From Polyodon spathula (Eukaryota; Chordata; Actinopteri; Acipenseriformes; Polyodontidae), in contig NC_054565.1 in assembly GCF_017654505.1 (NCBI RefSeq), positions 5,308,881 to 5,372,880 on the forward strand: a stretch of 64,000 nt of DNA, read 5' to 3'. The notes beneath the pieces were generated by a model. The model was not told where the DNA came from. It saw nothing but the letters and a program-made list of their open reading frames with translations, and ran no database searches. The position numbers and the translations under genes were made by a program. How positions within the stretch are numbered: the stretch's first letter is position 1; the number at the start of each line of letters is the position of its first letter. Shown here piece by piece: positions 1 to 10,559 of this stretch.

Positions 1-2636
1 ACACTTCTTAACAGTTTATTATCTTCTTAATTTCTTGAACATTTATATTGTGATGGAGATTATCATTTTGTTAAATGCAGCCTCTCTGCACATGAATGTA
101 GTTGAATACTGGCAATGGCTTGGTTGCTATTCACCTGAAAGAACCTCGCCTTGCTGAATAACGTATCAAAAGTCCTCCCATATGGCAGCTCCTCGTTTTG
201 TCTCTGCCTGTATATTTCCCCCACTACAATTCATTCTCTTTCATCTCTCATTGGTTGTTTTTATTTGACACACCTGTCTTCATGACAGTCACATGTTTCA
301 TCCTGCAGCTTTCTCAACTTTTCCATTGAGTGTCCTTTTTTCCAAACCACCGTCATAATACCCAGAGGGAACATCAAGAGACGATGCTGTGCAATCTGTA
401 AACAGAGATTATTCCACCTCGCCTCCAATTTCATACAGATGGTTCATTCAGTCTCGAGGGATTCTCCAGTGCTGTTCATTCTAGCCGGGTATCAGTTGAT
501 CAAATCCACTCCAAAGTCAATCAAACAAGAATTTCGGCTCTTTTAGGGTGTTACCTGCTTGAAACACTGTTTTCACCTTATGTGCACCTGATAGTTACTT
601 CAGCAGTAAGAGGCTTTGATTTCACTGATCTTTTATATCTGGGGGTGTTAACAAACATGCTGAGCGGTTCTTCAAGAGTTAATGCAACCCAGAACCACGT
701 AGAATGATTATAAAAACCATTCATTATAAAGACATTGCAATAACAGAAATACATTTGAATGTTTCCTTTATGATAGTTTAACAAATATAATATAAGCATA
801 GTCCCATAAAATAGGGTGGTCGTAAAGTAAAGCTGTATTATTTGATAACTTGTAAGAGCCAAACATTAGCTAATAACTAACCTTTAAATTCAGTATTTCA
901 TTATTTGGGGGGGCTACCTAAATGTCTGAGTTGGTGATCCACAGTACTGACTTCCTACACACCTAAAGACCTCTGACTCAAACCTCCTGGTCCTACCAAT
1001 AAGCATAGCATTACACAGAGGGGGTGGGAAATGCTGATAGTGCCATACACACCAGTGTCTTAACCAACGCTCAAAGGGGCCAGGCTGAAAGTCCAGTAGG
1101 GATCATCGGTACAGAAGATTTTTATTTAAGCAATAAAGAGCACTGGGGTGTGAGGATTGGAGGATTGAGACCAGGATTGTCAGCAGTTTATCATTAGTTG
1201 CATAATGTACACCGTAATGTCATTTGAGCTTACTATCTTCTGTACTCGGTTCACACTCTGTACATTTTTTTCTGAAACAATGCAGTTCATCTTTCTTTTT
1301 TCATATATAAGTCATGCGTCTGTCTTACAATTTTAGTTACCAAAAAATTAATTTGGTTTGTGTTCGGAGTTGTAGTTTTTAATCTTTATTACTTTTTAGA
1401 TTTTAATTCAACTGAAAAATTAACAAACAATAACAGGCGCTCTAGGTGATAATATTTTTTAGAAAACAAAATGATTATATCTTTCATTATTTCCTCTGGG
1501 GAAAAAAAAAAAATCTATCCATGAAAAACTCTACATGCTCGTCACATAATAAACCCATACAAAGTTATATGGAAGAAGCAGAAGAAAATAAATACATTTA
1601 AAAATGGGGGTATTCTATATGATCGATGTCATTGTATGTGAAGATGCTAAATAAAAACTATAGACAAACTTCCCTTAGCTAAACGTGCCTTGTCCACTTA
1701 TCCAGAATGGAATTTCATTTTGTATAAATGCAGTATGTTGGTATGGCACATGAACTGGTCATCAATTTACAGGTATGAGAAAGAATCCAGTTTCAGAACA
1801 CCCACACAAGTAAGATTCATGACATGTGCTTGTCTCCATTACTAGTAGCCAGGTCTCAATGAAAACTCTTAATCTAGGTGTGTAGAGTGGTTTAGTCACC
1901 AGACTGACTGGAGAAGGACAGTATGAAGAGTTTTAACTGCAGAGAAAGATGAGTAAGCCCTGACAAAGAGTATCTTTATTGTTCAGACTTTCCGTACATA
2001 GAAACAGTTGTCACAATGAATCAAAATTACCTGCAATTGGAAACAATTATGCAAGCTGACAGAACCCTATCATTCTAATCTAGCTTTCCTAAATGTTTAT
2101 CTTACTGGTGGAGAATAAGCAGGTCTCTGATTTTAGGTTTTAACTGGTAAACTAACTGAAGAGGTACACAAGGCCCTGTGCTTATTGTACATTCACTAAC
2201 CCCAAAAGCATACTTGTCAACATTTGGAAACTTTGGAAACTGTTCAGAGGGACACCTGTCAAGGTGGGGGTGGGGGGGATCATACCCTTAAAAACACACA
2301 TACGCGCAAACACTTGTTATCATATAAGTAATAGACTTACGCCCCTCAGAATAAATACATATGTTTCACTCCAGTCACTGTTAATCGAACACTTTATTTT
2401 GCGGTCAACAAATGTACAAAAATGAAGGGTGTATCTAAATGAAGGGTGTGTCTAACTCCAGTCCTTCACGCAGGACGTTTGCTAGGAAATCGGGACTGTC
2501 CTCTCAAAATATAGGGACTGTTGGCATGTATGCAAAAAAGTACAGTGGTAAACGTTGTGGACATTACTTACAACTGGTCTTATAAGATTAGCACACATTT
2601 TGAGTCATTGAGTAAATTACTTTCTAATTTAGACAC
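1..2636. other. Intergenic, no gene recognised
   Basis: AT-rich sequence with frequent stops in all frames. I see no coding exon, RNA gene or structured repeat here beyond short homopolymers and a short direct repeat (AAATGAAGGGTGT) near 2421-2452. Confidence 0.5.
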
Positions 2637-4170
2637 TGTGGCATTATGGCCGTAGTGCAGAGTTTACGCCGGTCTTAAAATTGCTCTGTATGTATCATGA
2701 CACTTTTGGCACGTTAAGACCGTGTTAGCACCGCCAAAATGAACTGATCCGTACAATGGGCTCTGCCGCTCATTAGCCATGCATTTTAAGGCGTGTCAAG
2801 CCTTAATTATATGCATGGGGCAATTGTAGGTGGGGCTAATTTCTAAATGAAGTCTGTGATATTAAAATTAGGTTTATGAAGCAGCAGAACAGCTGCGTCG
2901 GCCCTAAAAGGGTCAACAAATAAGTCTGATTTCAAATCGGTCTTATTTGGGTGAAAAGAAAAAATCAGAAAAGCAGCCGATTGGAAAGAGCATTACGGCA
3001 GCAGTTGTAACGTATTTCTTACGACAAAGAGTGCAGGCTCCTAACCTTCCTGAACAACCCAGGAACAGAGGGAGAGTGCAGGCTCCTAACCTCCCTGAAC
3101 AACCCAGGAACAGAGGGAGAGTGCAGGCTCCTAACCTTTCTGAACAACCCAGGAACAGAGGGAGAGTGCAGGCTCCTAACCTTCCTGAACAACCCAGGAA
3201 CAGAGGGAGAGTGCAGGCTCCTAACCTTCCTGAACAACCCAGGAACAGAGGGAGAGTGCAGGCTCCTAACCTCCCTGAACAACCCAGGAACAGAGGGAGA
3301 GTGCAGGCTCCTAACCTTCCTGAACAACCCAGGAACAGAGGGAGAGTGCAGGCTCCTAACCTTCCTGAACAACCCAGGAACAGAGGGAGAGTGCAGGCTC
3401 CTAACCTTCCTGAACAACCCAGGAACAGAGGGAGAGTGCAGGCTCCTAACCTTCCTGAACAACCCAGGAACAGAGGGAGAGTGCAGGCTCCTAACCTTCC
3501 TGAACAACCCAGGAACAGAGGGAGAGTGCAGGCTCCTAACCTTCCTGAACAACCCAGGAACAGAGGGAGAGTGCAGGCTCCTAACCTTCCTGAACAACCC
3601 AGGAACAGAGGGAGAGTGCAGGCTCCTAACCTTCCTGAACAACCCAGGAACAGAGGGAGAGTGCAGGCTCCTAACCTTCCTGAACAACCCAGGAACAGAG
3701 GGAGAGTGCAGGCTCCTAACCTTCCTGAACAACCCAGGAACAGAGGGAGAGTGCAGGCTCCTAACCTTCCTGAACAACCCAGGAACAGAGGGAGAGTGCA
3801 GGCTCCTAACCTCCCTGAACAACCCAGGAACAGAGGGAGAGTGCAGGCTCCTAACCTCCCTGAACAACCCAGGTAGCATTTGTGTCGCGGCAGAGCGCTA
3901 CTTTACATCTGCCAGTTTTGCGCTGCATCAGTCGTTCTCAATACATACCACATATGGGGCCTATGCACTAAGACTCGTGCTTGTGCAAATATCAAGTTAC
4001 ACATGCGCAACATTTTTTTTTTTTTTTTTTTTTTGCACATGCACAAAATTGCGACATACTTACGAAAGGGAAATGCCCAGTGCTTCTCGAAAAATGTGCA
4101 TGCGCCAATTCGTAAGGGCAATTTTAATCTACGCAACAAGGTGCTCCAGGGAATATGGAGATAGGTCATA
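2637..4170 (+). mobile_element. Probable Harbinger-type DNA transposon remnant with an internal minisatellite
   Basis: The flanks of the minisatellite look like the non-coding parts of a fish DNA transposon. Just upstream of the tandem array, the plus frame ending in GKSITAA resembles the RKSITATGG motif at the end of the Myb/MADF-like DNA-binding domain carried by Harbinger elements, preceded by a degenerate KSDFKS stretch. The reading frame has no ATG and a stop lies at 2905, so nothing intact is encoded. A small imperfect hairpin (AATAAGTCTGATTT / AAATCGGTCTTATT) lies at 2918-2948. Class assignment is inference from family memory; terminal inverted repeats were not defined. Confidence 0.35.
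3029..3873. repeat. 45-bp minisatellite, about 19 copies
   Basis: Near-identical 45-bp units (GAGTGCAGGCTCCTAACC...) are repeated about 19 times. Only a few C/T variants distinguish the units, so expansion is recent. Because 45 is a multiple of three and the unit lacks stops, long frames open on both strands: 15-residue repeats beginning VQAPNLPEQP on plus and GLFRKVRSLH on minus. The plus frame has no ATG start, so I read these frames as accidental. Confidence 0.95.
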
Positions 4171-4407
4171 GCATCTCATTGATCTCTGAGATGCTCCTGA
4201 TCACACATGCAGACCAGATGCGCCTCTGCATAATGATATGCGCTAAAGTAATCGCTCCATTACTTGCACATGCTTAACTTCACCCCACTTAGGACTTGCC
4301 ATAAATGATGCTAGGGGGCCATGTAAAGGTGTGCTTGTAGAGTGTGTTCTCCAGACAGAGATAAGTCATGAAAAGCCATGATATATGGTATTTCTGCCAT
4401 AGACAGA

Positions 4408-4907
4408 NNNNNNNNNNNNNNNNNNNNNNNNNNNNNNNNNNNNNNNNNNNNNNNNNNNNNNNNNNNNNNNNNNNNNNNNNNNNNNNNNNNNNNNNNNNNN
4501 NNNNNNNNNNNNNNNNNNNNNNNNNNNNNNNNNNNNNNNNNNNNNNNNNNNNNNNNNNNNNNNNNNNNNNNNNNNNNNNNNNNNNNNNNNNNNNNNNNNN
4601 NNNNNNNNNNNNNNNNNNNNNNNNNNNNNNNNNNNNNNNNNNNNNNNNNNNNNNNNNNNNNNNNNNNNNNNNNNNNNNNNNNNNNNNNNNNNNNNNNNNN
4701 NNNNNNNNNNNNNNNNNNNNNNNNNNNNNNNNNNNNNNNNNNNNNNNNNNNNNNNNNNNNNNNNNNNNNNNNNNNNNNNNNNNNNNNNNNNNNNNNNNNN
4801 NNNNNNNNNNNNNNNNNNNNNNNNNNNNNNNNNNNNNNNNNNNNNNNNNNNNNNNNNNNNNNNNNNNNNNNNNNNNNNNNNNNNNNNNNNNNNNNNNNNN
4901 NNNNNNN
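4408..4907. other. Assembly gap (500 N)
   Basis: Exactly 500 N, a placeholder length. Any reading frame spanning it is an artefact. Confidence 1.
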
Positions 4908-5357
4908 GGCGTGTTTTATAACTCATTTGCACCTCAAACAAAGACTTAAAAAAAATAGAAATAAACATTAGGATTAAACCACTTTCATTAATGAAAATCA
5001 TACTAGAATGTGGGAGTCAGTGTTGTAAAGTCTTAAATAGTTAACACTTTTGATTTTTGGAGACAGTTGTGTTAAGGGTAGTATCCTGTGTTTAAATGGG
5101 AGTCTGGTTGCAAAGCATGATGTTGCGGAGGCATTCTGGGGCATTTAGAGGGTATTCTGATCAAATTAATGTTACGTGTTGCAGCAAAAATCGCCTTCAG
5201 AGAAAATATTTGAAACTCATACAGTTAATCAAGCCCCATAAAAAATTGAAAATACATTTTAGCAAAGTGTGCTGATGTTATAAGTTAGATTTTGTAGCTG
5301 CAGTTGCACAAACTGGTAGGAACAAAATCATCAATGGACAGATATACAGCATCAGCA

Positions 5358-5361
<4 letters not shown>

Positions 5362-5443
<82 letters not shown>
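5362..5443. repeat. (TA)n microsatellite
   Basis: About 41 uninterrupted TA units. Confidence 0.97.
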
Positions 5444-5446
<3 letters not shown>

Positions 5447-5625
5447 AAAAGGTTGTGCAAACATTCATACAGAATTGTATACCTGTGCCAGCTTTCACCA
5501 CAGCTGCCTGCGAGACTTGGGGGATGAGCAGACAGGGCACCGACATTTGGCAAAATTTGTGTTACCCGAAGTCTCAGGAGAAACACAATTGTTAAATTGT
5601 CCCGTTTTTGCTATTGCATTCACAT

Positions 5626-5626
<1 letters not shown>

Positions 5627-5674
<48 letters not shown>
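5627..5674. repeat. (CA)n microsatellite
   Basis: About 24 CA units ending in a short ATATAT run. Confidence 0.97.
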
Positions 5675-5679
<5 letters not shown>

Positions 5680-6095
5680 GATGTGAATTTTTGTACTTTT
5701 AACACGTTTTGGTAGAATGACAATAGATAGAAAACAGTGCATTGTTTATTTTATGTTTGTAACCATAGTTTATTGTATGTTTAGGCCTACCTCTAATTAA
5801 GTTGACAGTGCATGAGAAATACATTCAACTTGATTAGAGGAAGGCACCAAATACTTAGAAACATACAAGAAAAACACCCAATGACTGTGTTATTATATAC
5901 AGTTATTTTAACAGCATCGGATGAACTGAAGAACAAAAAAAATTCCCAGTTTTTCACTCTGACAATCTGGTACTTCTGTGTAGAGAAGCCATTCGTTTTA
6001 CTGGAACTCGTACCCTGAGCCATCACACTCATACCCAGAACAGGACAGGGCTAACCCTCCCCTAATAAACGCAAGTGATCAAGTGATAAGCTTTG

Positions 6096-6287
6096 GGTGA
6101 CACTTCACATTGTGTCTCTAATTTCTGAGTATTTACATTGTAGTTACTTAGTAAATGCATGTGTACTTACACATTATTACAATGCTATTATGCATAGTTC
6201 CAGTGTACTTAATGTGTAAATTTTTTTTTACATTATAAAAACCTAATCCTAACCCTAACCCTTCTCTGATACAATTGTGTACCTATA
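6096..6287. mobile_element. Family A palindromic MITE, left half (copy 1)
   Basis: Starts GGTGACACTTCACATTGTG, runs through TCTCTAATT and TTAGTAAATGCATGTGTAC, and reaches the core CCTAATCCTAACCCTAACCC followed by ACAATTGTGTAC. The right half resumes at 7573 on the far side of a Tc1 element. Confidence 0.85.
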
Positions 6288-6586
6288 TACAGCTCTGGAA
6301 AAAATTAAGAGACCACTGCAAAATTATCAGTTTCTCTGGTTTTACTATTTATAGGTATGTGTTTGGGTAAAATGAACATTTTTGTTTTATTCTATAAACT
6401 ACTGACAACAGTTCTCCCAAATCCCAAATAAAAATATTGTCATTTAGAGAATTTATTTGCAGAAAATGACAACTGGTCAAAATAACAAAAAAGATGCAGT
6501 GTTGTCAGACCTCAAATAATGCAAAGAAAATAAGTTAATATTCATTTTTAAACAACATAATACTAATGTTTTAACTTAAGAAGAGT

Positions 6587-6994
6587 TCAGAAATCAATAT
6601 TTGGTGGAATAACCCTGAATAACTCCTGGGGCAAAAATTCAAGCAGCTCGGCTTTGTTTGATGGCTTGTGACCATCCATCTTCCTCTTGATCACATTCCA
6701 GAGGTTTTCAATGGGGTTCAGGTCTGGAGATTGGGCTGGCCATGACAGGGTCTTGCTCTGGTGGTCCTCCATCCACACCTTGATTGACCTGGCTGTGTGG
6801 CATGGAGCATTGTCCTGCTGGAAAAAACAATCCTCAGAGTTGGGGAACATTGTCAGAGCAGAAGGAAGCAAGTTTTCCTCCAGGACAACCTTGCACTTGA
6901 CTTGATTCATGCGTCCTTCACAAAGACAAATCTGCCCGATTCCAGTCTTGCAAAGCACCCCGAGATGAGTCCAATTTTCAGCTTTGCCCATCAC
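6587..6994 (-). pseudogene. Tc1 transposase fragment, DDE C-terminal half (left arm)
   Basis: The minus-strand frame includes GIGQICLCEGRMNQ, the second catalytic-aspartate motif [12 protein letters not shown] and the third-acidic motif SPDLNPIENLW, all typical of fish Tc1 DDE/D transposases (normally about 340 residues). The N-terminal HTH region and first aspartate are absent. The usual C-terminus after LLEFL is replaced by a jump straight into the terminal repeat. It cannot encode an active enzyme. Confidence 0.9.
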
Positions 6995-6999
6995 CTGGT

Positions 7000-7264
7000 C
7001 GTCTAATGGTTAGACGGAGACCTGGAGAGGTCTACAAGCCACAGTGTTTCGCACCCACTGTGAAATGTGGTGGAGGATCGGTGATGATCTGGGGGTGCTT
7101 CAGCAAGGCTGGAATCGGGCAGCTTTGGCATGAATCAAGCAAAGTACAAGGTGTACCAGGAGTGGCATAAAGTCACCCAACATCAATGTGAAAGACTGGT
7201 GGAGAGCATGCCAAGACACATGAAAGCTGTTCTTGAAAATCAGGGTTATTCCACCAAATATTGA
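7000..7264 (+). pseudogene. Tc1 transposase fragment, C-terminal half (right arm)
   Basis: On the plus strand a decayed frame reads VRRRPGEVYKPQCFAPTV, then GGGSVMIWGCFSKAGIGQ. A deletion then joins it, after a frame change, to the normal C-terminal stretch QEWHKVTQHQCERLVESMPR and a stop at 7262. The DNAPCH and NPIENLW segments kept by the left arm are missing here, so the arms hold largely complementary pieces of the same transposase. Confidence 0.85.
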
Positions 7265-7572
7265 TTTCTGAACTCTTCCTAAGTTAAAACATTAGTATTG
7301 TGTTGTTTAAAAATGAATATTAACTTATTTTCTTTGCATTATTCGAGGTCTGACAACACTGCATCTTTTTTTGTTATTTTGACCAGTTGTCATTTTCTGC
7401 AAATAAATGCTCTAAATGACAATATTTTTATTTGGAATTTGGGAGAAATGTTGTCAGTAGTTTATAGAATAAAACAAAAATGTTCATTTTACCCAAACAC
7501 ATACCTATAAATAGTAAAACCAGAGAAACTGATAATTTTGTAGTGGTCTCTTAATTTTTTTCCAGAGCTGTA

Positions 7573-7612
7573 TATCGTCCAAAAAGATTAACAAGTTAAG
7601 TACATTGCAACA
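7573..7612. mobile_element. Family A MITE, start of right half (copy 1, interrupted)
   Basis: TATCGTCCAAAAAGATTAAC followed by AAGTTAAGTACATTGCAAC matches the family A right-half pattern (CAAAAAGATTTACA...AAGTACATTGTAAC). It continues the sequence cut at 6287. Similarity is lost soon after, at the start of unrelated sequence. Confidence 0.75.
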
Positions 7613-7850
7613 ATGAAGAACACAAACATCTCTGCCCTGTCTCGACTCATCCAAGACATACAGACAGCCATTTTCAAAGAAACGTCTGAGCAATTCAAAG
7701 AGAAGCTTTTACAGTTTCAGTGTTTCGTTATTAGGCTCAGTGCATGGACAGATCGGAAATGCTGGTCAGAACGCTGCATTTTTCGACATGTCAAGCAAAC
7801 ACCACAATTCACAAAAAGGGAGAAATACAGGCGTGAGTAATCACGATTCG

Positions 7851-8046
7851 AAATGAGAAGCAGCACAGAACTGTAATGCTCTGTGTGACAGCAGACTGGA
7901 AATGAGAAGCAGCACAGAACTGTAATGCTCTGTGTGACAGCAGACTGGAAATGAGAAGCAGCACAGAACTGTAATGCTCTGTGTGACAGCAGACTGGAAA
8001 TGAGAAGCAGCACAGAACTGTAATGCTCTGTGTGACAGCAGACAGC
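7851..8046. repeat. 49-bp tandem repeat, four copies
   Basis: Units beginning AAATGAGAAGCAGCACAGAA start at 7851, 7900, 7949 and 7998 and are essentially identical. The array produces several overlapping minus-strand frames that I do not regard as genes. Confidence 0.95.
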
Positions 8047-8429
8047 TGCACATTGCCTCCATACGTGGTTTTCTTATATGCGTGATCAAGGCTGTATCTT
8101 TGTAAATGCATCTTTATTCATGTTTTATTTTTTCCTCAGATTGAGGGTAAAATTTGTCTTTCTTTGTGTTTAAACTCTTTGTGTTTAAACTCAGGAGGAG
8201 GAAAGCAAATGCAAGAGACTAATGTCTGAACAGACATTAGCGCTTTGTCTTGGCACAATGTTTTCCCAGTGAGTGCATATGGCACAATTATAATAAATCC
8301 AGACACAACGCGTGTGCTGAGTCATTATTCAATTGTCATTTCATACTTTTCTTTGCTTGTGACAGCTTTGCTATTATGCTTAAAGAACGCGCATGCTGCA
8401 ATACTAAATCTCAAACACTGGTGTTAGCG

Positions 8430-8730
8430 CCATTTCATTGAATTGTCAAACAGGTAACACAGCTATAACAATCCATGATGTGACATGGAACAGAAAAGCC
8501 AGAGCACGTGTTATGTTTTCCTATTTTATTTTATTTTTTTATCGAAATCCTGCAGTGATTTAGAGGACAGATCTCAAACCCCAGTCCACTAGAGCAGACA
8601 ATTAGAAAAGAGCTTTGAAACAGACTTTAAAGATATACATGTAAAAAGTTGTCAAGATGTTAACAATAAAAAAACAAATGACAGGTCCGTTATTTAAGCA
8701 GTTGTAGTAACAAGACAATTCAAATACTGA
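8430..8730. mobile_element. Family B palindromic MITE copy
   Basis: Shares with 19505-19858 and 47049-47510 the blocks GTCAAACAGGTAAC, ATCCATGATG, AGCTTTGAAACAGACTTTAA and GTTGTCAAGATGTTAACAAT. The AGCTTTGAAACAGACTTTAA arm is inverted relative to the matching arm in the 19.5-kb copy. Confidence 0.65.
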
Positions 8731-9440
8731 TTATTTGATGTATTTAATAATGATTGACGTATTTAAGAGTCCTCAAAAATCCTTTTGATGCGCTGTCTCT
8801 GACACAGTGCCAGGGGAATTATCAACATCAAAAAATACCGTTAAATGCTGTACACTTATACCAGCACTGAAGCAGCACAGTTCATTCAGGACAAAAATTG
8901 GGCGTAGGATTTAGCACTAGGATTTAGTTTTGTTAAATGACTAATATAATCTGAACAGTGTGAAGCGGCAGTTGGTTGTGGAGATGTGTCCACAGCTTAT
9001 ATTTCGTAGACATTTAAATTCATCCTTTTTGCGTCTGTCAAGTTGCTTAATAAGATTCCTGCCTGTTCTTTGTGTACTGTGGGTTCATGGGCGTGTTTCA
9101 GAGAACACAGAGCTAATGTTTCAACAGATCACTGGGGAAGATAAGTGATATGAAAGGAAGGGATTGTGGTGAAATGCATGAGTGTGAGACAAATGAGTAA
9201 GGATTCCCACTAGACAGGACAGAGCCGTACGCCGCGTGGAAACTGCACTTTTTTATTTTTGTCCTTGCTTGTGCATGTAACCTATCAAACCACAAGTGTT
9301 GAGATATCAAGTTCTGACTGATTCCAAACTGAGATCAGGTAAAAAAGAATACATTAATTAATTAATTTAATTAAAAAAGGACTGCTGCGTCGAACATGAA
9401 AAGGTTATTTAACGCTATAGAGTCACATCCATAATATCAG

Positions 9441-9580
9441 ACTAAATATTAATTCGAATAGCTAGTTTCTTATTCGTCCCTCGGTAAACAATCCGTCCAA
9501 TGGTCGGCAAGGAAAGGATTTATATCTTAACTCAATCCACTACATCCCTGCTGCGCACCAGAGTTCACCTCCAACCCCCT
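9441..9580 (+). repeat. Dispersed repeat, inverted partner at 17745-17868
   Basis: The block around GGCAAGGAAAGGATTTATAT and the following CCCTGCTGCGCACCAGAGTT recur in reverse complement about 8 kb away. Divergence of roughly one base in six to ten suggests an old dispersed element rather than a local inversion. Confidence 0.75.
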
Positions 9581-9589
9581 TTTCACGCT

Positions 9590-10550
9590 CAACAGTTTCC
9601 CATGTGTATCAAGGATGGTTCACCACCCAAAGGACATCCAGCTAACGGCAGGCCAGTGGTCGAAAAAGGCTCATTGATGAAAGGGGCCAAAGGAGGCTGA
9701 CAAGAATTGTGCAGAGCAACAGACAGGCTACAGTATGTCAACTGACAGTCCAGTACAACATTGGTGCCGAAAGACCCATAAAAGAATGCACAACTCATTG
9801 TACCTTGACACGAATGGGGTATGACAGCTGACAACCTAACAGAGTTCCACTTCTTTCAGCAAAACACAAGAAAAAAAAACTGTGGTTGCAGTGGGCTAAG
9901 AAACAAAAACACTGGACACTGGAGGATTGGAAAAACAATGCCTGGTCTAATGAATCCCGGTTCCTGCAGTTTCACACTGATGGGAGGACTATAGTATGGA
10001 GAAAACTACATGAGTAGATGCATCCAATGCCGGGTGTCAAAATTGTAGGTTGGTGGTGGTAGTGTGATGGTGTGGGGTGTGTTTTCATGGCACACATTGG
10101 GCCCCTTGATAAAAGTGGAGCAACATTTGAAAGCCACAGGATATCTGAACATCATTGCCAATCAGGTGCATCCCTTCAAGGCAGCAGTGTATCCATCTGC
10201 TAATGGATTTTTCAGCAGGATAATGCCCCATGCCACAAGACTAGAATTGTCCAGGAATGGTTCCACGAACATGACAGTGAATTCAGCTTACTGCAGTGGC
10301 CTGCCCAGCCACCAGATCTCAATCCAATTGAGCATCTGTGGGATGAGATGAAATGAGCTATTCGGAGTAGAGATCCACTACCAGCCAACTTGACACAACT
10401 GTGGGAAGCATTGCAGTCAACATAGGCCAGCATCCCTGTGGAACGCTTTCGACACCTTGTAGAGTCCATGCCCCGACGAATTGAGGCTGTTCTGAGGGCA
10501 AAAGGGGGTGCAACTCAATACTAGGAAGGTGTTCTTGATGTTTGGTACAC
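9590..10550 (+). pseudogene. Decayed Tc1-like transposase
   Basis: The plus strand carries, in shifting frames, HWTLEDWKNNAWSNESRF (first catalytic region, usual SDESRF altered to SNESRF), then VFSWHTLGPL, then a [23 protein letters not shown] stretch, [20 protein letters not shown] and finally [21 protein letters not shown] frameshift falls near 10215 at the QQDNA motif, and in-frame stops occur near 10014, 10354 and 10422. The end near 10520-10560 (TGTTTGGTACACTCAATGTA) looks like a Tc1 terminal repeat. A second Tc1 family, distinct from 6288-7572; inactive. Confidence 0.85.
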
Positions 10551-10559
10551 TCAATGTAT

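Larger units (their letters stand above)
6288..7572. mobile_element. Composite Tc1/mariner element with about 330-bp inverted arms
   Basis: Left end TACAGCTCTGGAAAAAATTA is the inverse of the right end ...CCAGAGCTGTA. A TA dinucleotide flanks each side (6286-6287, 7573-7574), the expected Tc1 target duplication. The arms match over 6288-6618 and 7240-7572, much longer than an ordinary TIR. Both arms end in the 3' part of a transposase gene pointing outwards, so the element looks like two 3' halves joined head to head. It sits inside a family A MITE. Confidence 0.9.

Noticed and set aside
3029..3873. CRISPR-like regular array
   Set aside because: Units are contiguous with no unique spacers, and the genome is vertebrate.
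2947..3876. 309-codon plus-strand frame of VQAPNLPEQP repeats
   Set aside because: It begins at TTG with no ATG, has a stop shortly upstream, and the mirrored minus frame is equally open. Explained by the 45-bp minisatellite.
4366..5001. Frames spanning the N gap
   Set aside because: Composed almost entirely of N; the same applies to frames over 20077-20769.
7717..8111. Minus-strand frames of 98-100 codons
   Set aside because: Produced by the four 49-bp tandem units; the protein text merely repeats them.
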